IMG/VR virus record: IMGVR_UViG_3300008448_000009
Location: 1 to 64,000 of that record
DNA length: 64,000 nt
Reading direction: 5' to 3' (one strand)
From: a virus
The position numbers were made by a program, and so were the translations under genes. Under the pieces are notes generated by a model, which was not told the origin of the DNA, did not search any database, and worked only from the letters and a program-made list of their open reading frames with translations. Shown here in pieces: positions 58,374 to 64,000 of the stretch. Positions within the stretch are counted from its first letter, which is position 1. Every line of letters starts with the position of its first letter.

Positions 58374-58712
58374 ATGAAAAGTTTTATAAAACAAAGACTC
58401 AGAGAACAAATGATTGATGGTCAAAACATGAATGGCAGCATGCAAAATAGTTGTAATACAATGACTATTAATAGTTATGATGAAGCTTTAAGTAGAGTAG
58501 AAGCATCGCTTAAAGGTGTTAGTCCAGAAACAAGACAACAAGTTATGCAAAAAATTCACGTTCCGTTGGAAAATCTTAAACAAGAAGAACAAAAATTAAA
58601 CCGTGAAGAAAAATCACAACACATGACTGGTGATTCAATGCCAGACCAAGTAGACACCTATTGGCACCAAATTCAATCAACGTTGTGTGAATTAGGCCCA
58701 GATTTTGAATAA
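58374..58712 (+). CDS. Small protein of unknown function
   Basis: I took the ATG at 58374, one base after the upstream stop (TAATATG); a TTG at 58350 would overlap the upstream gene. This 112-aa protein starts KSFIKQRLREQMIDGQNMNG, similar in style to the next gene's start (KQVIKQLLRENLIK), and the rest is helical with Gln/Glu-rich LENLKQEEQKLNREEKS. No family is named. The shared N-terminal motif with the next gene may be a common targeting or scaffold signal. Confidence 0.52.
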   Translation: MKSFIKQRLREQMIDGQNMNGSMQNSCNTMTINSYDEALSRVEASLKGVSPETRQQVMQKIHVPLENLKQEEQKLNREEKSQHMTGDSMPDQVDTYWHQIQSTLCELGPDFE

Positions 58713-58713
58713 T

Positions 58714-59235
58714 ATGAAACAAGTAATCAAACAATTATTAAGAGAAAATTTAATAAAATGTGTCAATCTTTATCCAACAAAAGAAGTTATAAACTATGTT
58801 AATAATTTTGATTCAGACGAACAACTATTACGTAGTGGTGGTTTACCAGATGATATCTTAGATAGATACGCTTTTGGTTTCACTGAGTCTGATATGACCG
58901 AATTAGACCCATCAAGAATCTCAATAAAATGGCATAGTGATTTAGAGAATGTTATTTGGGAGGTTAAAGAAAGTGGTCTTTCACCTATAGAATGGTCAAA
59001 AAAAATTAACTTAACAGAACCTATTGATGTTTCTTATGAGTCAAATGGTTTCGGGTTAAAATTTTATTTAGAAGATGGGCATCATAGATATTATGCTGCC
59101 AAAACATTAAAAAAACCATTAAATGTTAATTTAAGAATCAAAGCAAATCCAATAAATAAAATAACTAAAAACAAATTAGGATATGATGATTTTCATAGAT
59201 GTTTATTTAATCAAGTAAAAACTATTGACAATTAA
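58714..59235 (+). CDS. ParB/Srx-like domain protein
   Basis: I took the ATG at 58714, directly after the previous stop. Residues about 70-150 of this 173-aa protein fit a ParB/sulfiredoxin-like fold: LDPSRISIKWHSDLEN, later IDVSYESNGFGLKFYLEDGH and HRYYAAKTLKKPLNV, where the GHHRYYAA segment is the G-x-H-R nucleotide-binding box. In phages this fold can be an ATPase, nuclease or nucleotide-binding factor. The N-terminal helix resembles that of the gene upstream. Whether it acts on DNA is unknown. Confidence 0.6.
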   Translation: MKQVIKQLLRENLIKCVNLYPTKEVINYVNNFDSDEQLLRSGGLPDDILDRYAFGFTESDMTELDPSRISIKWHSDLENVIWEVKESGLSPIEWSKKINLTEPIDVSYESNGFGLKFYLEDGHHRYYAAKTLKKPLNVNLRIKANPINKITKNKLGYDDFHRCLFNQVKTIDN

Positions 59236-59247
59236 AATAGTTTTTAG

Positions 59248-59264
59248 TATATTTATGATTATAC
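59248..59264 (+). promoter_or_regulatory. Phage late-type promoter motif (variant)
   Basis: TATATTTATGATTATAC after the ParB-like stop, about 100 bases upstream of the next large gene (59366). It shares TATATTTAT with the late consensus but differs in the A-rich half, so it is less certain. Confidence 0.4.
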
Positions 59265-59365
59265 GTTAACTCACGTATTGGTTTCGAGTCAGAAATGGCT
59301 TTAGAGTTGTCTAGGCAACAAAGAAATTGGTACAATAATAACAATAAATTAAAAGTTAATTAAAC
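59265..59365 (+). other. Structured leader with possible 22-codon ORF
   Basis: This stretch between the ParB-like gene and the 326-aa gene contains a potential hairpin (CTTT, GTTG, then CAAC, AAAG, around 59299-59323, with a small bulge) and a 22-codon ATG reading frame at 59295-59363 whose predicted start is MALELSRQQRNWYN. It looks a little like a tRNA T-arm (GGTTTCGAGTC), but no acceptor stem or anticodon arm can be folded, so a tRNA is unlikely. It may be a regulatory leader for the downstream gene. Confidence 0.4.
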
Positions 59366-60346
59366 ATGAAAAACTTAAATTATGTGGCACCAAAAATGCC
59401 AACAGCTAATTTGGCTGTAAACAAAAGTAGAGTTAAACTCTACAACAAACAAGGCGATTTGCCAACTTATTACTTACAAAAAGGGCAAGAGTTCCAGATT
59501 GAACTTTTCAATCCAACTACGGACACTGTACTTGCTAAAATTACACTTAACGGAAATGTTATCTCACAAGGTGGTCTTGTTTTAAACCCTGGCCAAAGAG
59601 TATTTCTTGATAGATACTTAGACGTAGCTAAAAAATTCTTATTTGATACTTACGAAGTAGCTAACACACAAGAAGTGAAAGAAGCCATAGTAAACAACGG
59701 TGACTTCAAAGTAGAATTCTATAGAGAATCAAAACCAAGACCAAGAAATCCAATAATTACTCTTGGTGGTTTTGGTAAAAGAAGCGTTTTTGGTGGGCCA
59801 AATTATGACCAAGGGATTATTCGTTACGATAGTACAAACACTGGTGGTTATGTTTACAATTCAGGCACTGCACCTAACACACCGTTGTGTAATACATTCA
59901 CAACGTCTACTAACGCTGTTGGTGGTTCATATTCAACAACTGGTTTGTTAACTGGTGATATTTCAAACACACTTTCAACTAGCGCGTTCTATAGCTCAAA
60001 CGTAAATTATAGCGACACCTTAAACGGTGAAGTTACAATGGATTGGATGTCGACTGAAAAAAGTGTTGAAACACCTAAAAATCTAACTAGAAGTTTAAAA
60101 GCTAAAAAATCTAAATCAATTGAAACTGGTAGAGTTGAACAAGGTTCACATTCTGACCAAAAATTCAAAACTGTTGATAAAGATTTTGAATGGTTTGCTT
60201 TCCATACTGTTGAAGCCAAGTTGCTTCCAGTATCTCAAAAAGTTAACACAGCTGAAGATATTAATGTAAAAAGATATTGTACAAACTGTGGTGCCAAACT
60301 AGGTAAAGGACACAAGTTTTGCGCTACATGCGGCACAAAAGCATAA
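59366..60346 (+). CDS. Virion-type protein with C-terminal zinc ribbon
   Basis: This 326-aa protein has an N-terminal beta domain (VKLYNKQGDLPTYYLQKGQE, then LNPGQRVFLDRYLDVAKKFL, about 25-90), a Gly/Ser/Thr-rich middle, a basic helical segment (SLKAKKSKSIET) and finally a zinc ribbon with two Cys-x2-Cys pairs (YCTNCGAKLG, KFCATCGTKA, about 302-326). It lies alone between a late-type promoter with a 100-base leader and a strong terminator, as expected for a highly expressed gene. Zinc ribbons are unusual on structural proteins; a packaging or assembly role is possible. Confidence 0.6.
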   Translation: MKNLNYVAPKMPTANLAVNKSRVKLYNKQGDLPTYYLQKGQEFQIELFNPTTDTVLAKITLNGNVISQGGLVLNPGQRVFLDRYLDVAKKFLFDTYEVANTQEVKEAIVNNGDFKVEFYRESKPRPRNPIITLGGFGKRSVFGGPNYDQGIIRYDSTNTGGYVYNSGTAPNTPLCNTFTTSTNAVGGSYSTTGLLTGDISNTLSTSAFYSSNVNYSDTLNGEVTMDWMSTEKSVETPKNLTRSLKAKKSKSIETGRVEQGSHSDQKFKTVDKDFEWFAFHTVEAKLLPVSQKVNTAEDINVKRYCTNCGAKLGKGHKFCATCGTKA

Positions 60347-60373
60347 TAAATAATTAATCGAGTTAACGTATAT

Positions 60374-60400
60374 AAAAAAAGGGCCATATGGCCCTTTTTT
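60374..60400. terminator. Bidirectional intrinsic terminator
   Basis: A perfectly palindromic GC core GGGCCATATGGCCC flanked by A and T runs, lying between the stops of convergent genes 59366-60346 (+) and 60399-61043 (-); the stop codon of the minus-strand gene abuts it. Confidence 0.88.
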
Positions 60401-61043
60401 ATTGTATTGTTAAATCCATTTTATTTAACTTGAACATATCGTTCAAATCTTTTAATGTGGTTGGTGTAATTAATCCGTTTATATTAGAACCAATCCAACA
60501 TTGTGTAGTACCGTTGATAAATAATACCTTAAAAAATGCTGATGGAATTGGAATTCTAGATTTACCCATATACTTTTTATTCTTAGGGTCATATATGACA
60601 CCAGTGATAATAACAACATCTTGTTTTGACTCAGCAATTATATCTTCAACATCACCTTCCATTTGGGCCCATTTACCTCTATTGAAACCAGCCAATTGTG
60701 GCGCTGCGTTGAACAAGCTAAAAGATTTATGGTTCAAATTATTATCATAAGATGTGATATGTGACGGTGTCAAATGACCAATATCATAACCAGTTTTTAA
60801 ATACGCGTCTTTATAGTATTTACCTTTGTACGTATCTTGAAACCAACGGTTGTCTCGCTCTTTATCTAGCTTTAGAAAGCTTGAATATTTTAAAACATGT
60901 TTGGATACCAAAGCGCAAGTATCTTTAGTTAAATACAACGTAATGTCTCCGTGGTTTATGATTAGTTTGTTGTCTGTTTTTACGGTCTGTGAAAACATGG
61001 TCATTGTCATGAACAATGTTATAAGTAAAAATATTTTCTTCAT
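60399..61043 (-). CDS. Secreted DNA/RNA non-specific endonuclease
   Basis: I chose ATG 61043 for this 214-aa protein; a TTG at 61067 would extend the frame but lies inside the promoter/terminator region. Residues 1-19 form a signal peptide (KKIFLLITLFMTMTMFSQ). The core carries the NUC1 DRGH-type motif as YDIGHLTPSH (catalytic His90, with Ile replacing the usual Arg) and FNAAPQLAGFNRGKWAQMEG (Asn121, Trp125, Glu129 region). It would degrade nucleic acids in the periplasm or outside the cell. A phage gene for a secreted nuclease lying directly after the capsid gene is unusual. A weak late-like motif precedes it. Confidence 0.85.
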   Translation of the reverse strand: MKKIFLLITLFMTMTMFSQTVKTDNKLIINHGDITLYLTKDTCALVSKHVLKYSSFLKLDKERDNRWFQDTYKGKYYKDAYLKTGYDIGHLTPSHITSYDNNLNHKSFSLFNAAPQLAGFNRGKWAQMEGDVEDIIAESKQDVVIITGVIYDPKNKKYMGKSRIPIPSAFFKVLFINGTTQCWIGSNINGLITPTTLKDLNDMFKLNKMDLTIQ

Positions 61044-61057
61044 ATCTATAAATATCC
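61041..61057 (-). promoter_or_regulatory. Weak phage late-type promoter motif
   Basis: Minus strand GGATATTTATAGATATG runs directly into the nuclease ATG (61043-61041). It keeps ATATTTATA of the late motif but lacks its A-rich tail and leaves no leader, so it may be functionless. Confidence 0.3.
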
Positions 61058-61065
61058 TATAAAAC

Positions 61066-61096
61066 AAAAAAGGCCACCGTAATGGTAGCCTTTTTT
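61066..61096 (-). terminator. Intrinsic terminator downstream of the major capsid gene
   Basis: AAAAAAGGC (61066-61074) pairs with GCCTTTTTT (61088-61096), with ACC/GGT pairing inside around one mismatch and a GTAAT loop. On the minus strand it ends in a T-run just after the capsid stop codon (61115), and so would reduce read-through into the nuclease gene. Confidence 0.82.
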
Positions 61097-61114
61097 ATGT
61101 TATATAAGATAAGA

Positions 61115-62989
61115 TTATCTTAATTCGTTGATGTTAAATGTTTGAACACCGTCAACTCTTAAGTGACCATAGAAACGGTTGTTTACGACTTTTTTCGCGT
61201 AACGAGTCATAATACCTTTCACTGGAGCGAAGTTGAATGGGTTATACATTGTAGGTGTCAATTGTAATGGCACGTATGGAGCATAGATGTATCCAGTGTC
61301 TAACAATGATTTACCTTTGTGACCAATGATGATAGAGTAAGATGGTGCATAAGGGTCACGGTACACTTGGTAACGTCCACTTAAAGAACCGATTCTTTCA
61401 ATACCCATGTTGTATTGGTCTTGCTCTGGGTTAGCGTCACTTACGTGGAAGTATTCTAAGTCATCAAAGATAGCTGAGATTTCTGAAGATACTACGATAA
61501 AGTTAGCACCACCTCTAAGAGTTGATTTATGGATTTGAGCAGAGATTTGGTTTAATTTAGTAATTAAAGTTTGGTTCCACTCTTTTTGTGTGTATGGTGC
61601 AGCAGCATTACCTGTAGCTTTTCTCCATCCGTTGTAGTCCCAACGTAATTGCCATGCAGCAGCTTTACGTAAGTCTCTAAGGATTTCACGGTCGATTTCA
61701 GCAGCAACTTGCTCAGAAAGCATTGCAGTTAATTCAGCTTCAGCGTCGATGTTGTGGAATGCACTAACGTCTTGCGCTAATTCTGGAGACCATGTAGCTC
61801 TTAATTTTCTTTCTTCAACTGATACTACAACTTCATCTAATCTGAAAGATACTTCTCCCATTTCAGTTTCAAGTTCTAATGTAGCGTATTCAGCCCAAGT
61901 TACTACTAAACCAGCAGTAGTTGTGATAGCAGATACAGTAGTAGCAGAAGCACCTACATAACCATCGTATGTTGCAGTACCTACAGCAGCAGCACCTGTA
62001 CCAGCAGTTGAACCAGCTGGGTGAGTCAAGTCTAACTCAATGTACATAACACCGTTTGGTGTAGTTAAGATTGGGTAACCACTAGCGTTTACGTTTTTAG
62101 TTTGAACAATACCAGTTCCATATTTTTGAGTTACAATACGGAAAGGAACTTCACCACCAGCAGCAACAACTTGGTTACCATCACGGTCTAAAATAGCGTT
62201 AGTAGAAACAACTTTCAACGAAGCCAAGAATGACTCAGTATCCATGTTGTTACCATCAGGACCAGTTAATACTTCTCTACCAGCAGCAGAACCAGCACCA
62301 CCTGTGAAACCTGAAATAGATAAAATAGCGTTTCTCACAGAACCATCAGCAGCAGTTGGGAATGAGGTACTTGGAGGTGGAACACTAAATACACCATTAG
62401 AGTTTAATGTTTGAGCGTTAGCGTTAGTAATGTTGTAAGTTACGATAGTAAGAGTACCTTTTGATTGGTCGAATAAACCATCGTTGTAGAAAATATCATA
62501 CAAGTTTTTAGCCATCCAAGGAGTTACTGTACATGTAGCATCAGCACCTTTAACACATGATGGAATACCATCATACCCCATTGAAGTGTGAGCTGAGAAA
62601 GTAGGTCCATCACCGTTATAGTAATCACCACCAACACCAGCAGCGTTTACACGCTCTGAAGTCAAAGGCACAAAGAAGAACAATTTACCGATTGGCATGT
62701 TCATAGCTTGTACTGATACAACGTCATTAGCTAATAATTTTGAGAAAACTCTACGTACAATTGGGAATACTACAGTTTCAAAAGAACCTGAGCTACCAGC
62801 AGTAGTTGATTCAGTCAATAATGAAGACGCTTGGTTTTCATATAATTGAGCGATGTTTTCTTTAACGTGGCCTCTAAGACCATCTAGGAATCCTAATGAA
62901 TCCCATTTTTGTTGAGTCTCTAAACGGATAGCCTTCATGTGGTTTAATCCGATGTTACCAACTTGTCCAGATGTTAATAAATGTGACAT
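61115..62989 (-). CDS. Major capsid protein (T4 gp23-like)
   Basis: This 624-aa protein forms the icosahedral head. gp23 hallmarks: N-terminal helix MKAIRLETQQKWDSLGFLDG (prohead-type start), ENIAQLYENQASSLLTES, VFPIVRRVFSKLLANDVVSV (about 74-93), then KLRATWSPELAQDVSAFHNI with DAEAELTAMLSEQVAAEIDR (about 395-440, the gp23 core segment), and FIVVSSEISAIFDDLEYF. Insertions of Gly/Ala/Thr-rich sequence (about 160-370) lengthen it relative to T4 gp23 (521 aa). The upstream scaffold-like gene is as in T4. A-rich leader, no SD. A late-type promoter was not found directly upstream. Confidence 0.9.
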   Translation of the reverse strand: MSHLLTSGQVGNIGLNHMKAIRLETQQKWDSLGFLDGLRGHVKENIAQLYENQASSLLTESTTAGSSGSFETVVFPIVRRVFSKLLANDVVSVQAMNMPIGKLFFFVPLTSERVNAAGVGGDYYNGDGPTFSAHTSMGYDGIPSCVKGADATCTVTPWMAKNLYDIFYNDGLFDQSKGTLTIVTYNITNANAQTLNSNGVFSVPPPSTSFPTAADGSVRNAILSISGFTGGAGSAAGREVLTGPDGNNMDTESFLASLKVVSTNAILDRDGNQVVAAGGEVPFRIVTQKYGTGIVQTKNVNASGYPILTTPNGVMYIELDLTHPAGSTAGTGAAAVGTATYDGYVGASATTVSAITTTAGLVVTWAEYATLELETEMGEVSFRLDEVVVSVEERKLRATWSPELAQDVSAFHNIDAEAELTAMLSEQVAAEIDREILRDLRKAAAWQLRWDYNGWRKATGNAAAPYTQKEWNQTLITKLNQISAQIHKSTLRGGANFIVVSSEISAIFDDLEYFHVSDANPEQDQYNMGIERIGSLSGRYQVYRDPYAPSYSIIIGHKGKSLLDTGYIYAPYVPLQLTPTMYNPFNFAPVKGIMTRYAKKVVNNRFYGHLRVDGVQTFNINELR

Positions 62990-63022
62990 AATTTGTTTTT
63001 TTATTTTTTTATTGGGTTATTG

Positions 63023-64000
63023 TTATCTTTTTTCAACTCTGTGAATTAAATCCATAATTCTTTTAGTTGAAGGGTCAACATACGCAGTGCTTTCGTTTAA
63101 TTGTTTTGAAGTACTAGTAGTTGCCTCTTTTATAATTTTGTTTTCTACTGATTCTGAAATTGGTTTTCTTGATTCCAATTCATTAGCAATAGTTTTGTAA
63201 AGTCTTTTTGACTCTTTAAGGTTTGTTACCTCTTCATCAAATCTTTTGATTATAGTTTGTTTCTCACCTTTTGTTGTAGAATGTTCCATGAACAATCTTG
63301 TTACATAAGTCAAATTGCTGTTGAACACTACAGTCTCTACTAACTTAGTTCTAAATTCTTTAAGAGCTACTCTGAATTCTTCATTTTCACCTTTAAGTTT
63401 AGTTGCTTCAGTTAATAAACTGTTATATTTTTTAGCGGTTTCAGAAACTATCTGTTTTGCTTTGTTTACTGTTTCATCGATTTTTTCACCGTCTACAGAT
63501 TTTTTACCGTATCCTAAGTGAGAAGCACCGTGTCTTCTTTGACCTTGATGACCAGCACGACCATTAACGTTACCGATGGTTTCATCCAATTCTTCCTCTT
63601 CTTCGTCCAATTCTTCCACTTCGTTCAAATCTTCCTCTTCGTCCAATTCTTCCTCTTCGTTTAAATTTTCTTCTTCATCAGATTCCTCTTCAGATTCTTC
63701 ACCTTCTTCGTCTTCTTCTTCACCTTCTTCGTCATCACCTTCTTCGTCATCTAATTCGATTTCGTAGTCCATGTCTTCACCTTCTTCGTCTTCTTCTTCA
63801 CCACCCATTTCAGCTGGTTCTAAATCTAACTCTTCATCGTCACCCATTTCTGGTTCTGAAGATGGAGCTTGACCGTCAAGTTTAACAACATATTCTCCTG
63901 GTTCTGTAATGTTTAAGTGAAGTTCATCACCTACAATTTCAATTTCGTCTTCGCCACTTAATTTTTTGTAAATTGCGATTACTTCATCGTCTGGTGCTCC
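63023..64000 (-). CDS. Prohead scaffold/core protein (T4 gp22-like), 5' end cut by window edge
   Basis: The frame is open from base 64000 (325 residues visible), so the start lies outside the window; the Met at 63847 is internal. The visible N-terminal about 45 residues form a beta-rich segment (EIEIVGDELHLNITEPGEYV), followed by a highly acidic region of about 100 residues (Asp/Glu tracts with Leu-Asn-Glu repeats), then a helical coiled-coil half (KAKQIVSETAKKYNSLLTEA and KRLYKTIANELESR). It lies directly upstream of gp23 as gp22 does in T4. Such cores are cleaved away during maturation. Assignment is from context and composition. Confidence 0.6.
   Translation of the reverse strand, partial: GAPDDEVIAIYKKLSGEDEIEIVGDELHLNITEPGEYVVKLDGQAPSSEPEMGDDEELDLEPAEMGGEEEDEEGEDMDYEIELDDEEGDDEEGEEEDEEGEESEEESDEEENLNEEEELDEEEDLNEVEELDEEEEELDETIGNVNGRAGHQGQRRHGASHLGYGKKSVDGEKIDETVNKAKQIVSETAKKYNSLLTEATKLKGENEEFRVALKEFRTKLVETVVFNSNLTYVTRLFMEHSTTKGEKQTIIKRFDEEVTNLKESKRLYKTIANELESRKPISESVENKIIKEATTSTSKQLNESTAYVDPSTKRIMDLIHRVEKR

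Noticed and set aside
59255-59330. Possible tRNA gene (GGTTTCGAGTC resembles a T-arm)
   Set aside because: No acceptor stem or anticodon arm can be folded, so only a structured leader is proposed.

Overview
This window looks like part of a large T4-like (contractile-tailed) phage genome that infects a Bacteroidota, probably Flavobacteriia-like, host. T4-type evidence: a gp23-like major capsid protein next to a gp22-like acidic scaffold, gp13/gp14/gp15-like neck and tail-completion proteins, a gp5-like OB-fold baseplate protein, a gp55-like late sigma factor, a family B DNA polymerase, PhoH, dUTPase and an SNF2-type helicase. Host evidence: the DNA is very AT-rich, start codons are preceded by A-rich leaders without a recognisable Shine-Dalgarno, and three early-type genes carry a Bacteroidota promoter (TTG, exactly 20 nt, TATATTTG). 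There are no rRNA or convincing tRNA genes, no transposons and no CRISPR array. Genes are packed tightly: no gene-free stretch exceeds about 130 bases.

Layout. (1) 1-8441, leftward: two paralogous adhesin-like proteins (the first cut by the window edge), a 1197-aa tail fibre, then gp15-like and gp14-like tail-completion/neck proteins. (2) 8554-12162, rightward: SNF2 helicase, glutaredoxin, gp13-like neck protein and a small unknown gene. (3) 12193-16452, leftward: DNA polymerase and a small baseplate-like protein. (4) 16484-30909, leftward: seven fibre/adhesin genes made of solenoid repeats (SHAEG, SNFIG and an Asn-rich helix), shared linkers and lectin-like domains. (5) 30971-33500, rightward: small virion-type and unknown genes and a WYL-like protein, closed by a terminator. 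(6) 33593-52637, rightward: a glycosylation island with twelve glycosyltransferase genes (thirteen domains), three FkbM-type methyltransferases, GDP-mannose 4,6-dehydratase and GDP-L-fucose synthase, interleaved with an HD-like protein, dUTPase, PhoH and a degenerate HAD-like protein. (7) 52638-60346, rightward: late sigma factor, baseplate and virion genes, and a ParB-like protein. (8) 60399-64000, leftward: a signal-peptide nuclease, the major capsid protein and the scaffold (cut by the window edge).

How it fits together. Two promoter classes are visible. Host-type promoters precede the polymerase, the helicase and the HD-dUTPase-glycosyltransferase run. A different AT-rich motif, close to TATTTATAATAAAA, precedes mostly structural operons on both strands and is the likely target of the gp55-like sigma factor. 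The most striking content is the apparently self-contained route to GDP-L-fucose plus GT10-like and GT11-like (fucosyltransferase-type) enzymes among many other sugar transferases. The phage therefore probably builds or remodels a fucose-containing glycan, either on the host surface (for instance to block superinfection) or on its own large fibre set. Functions are assigned from motifs read by eye; no database search was run.
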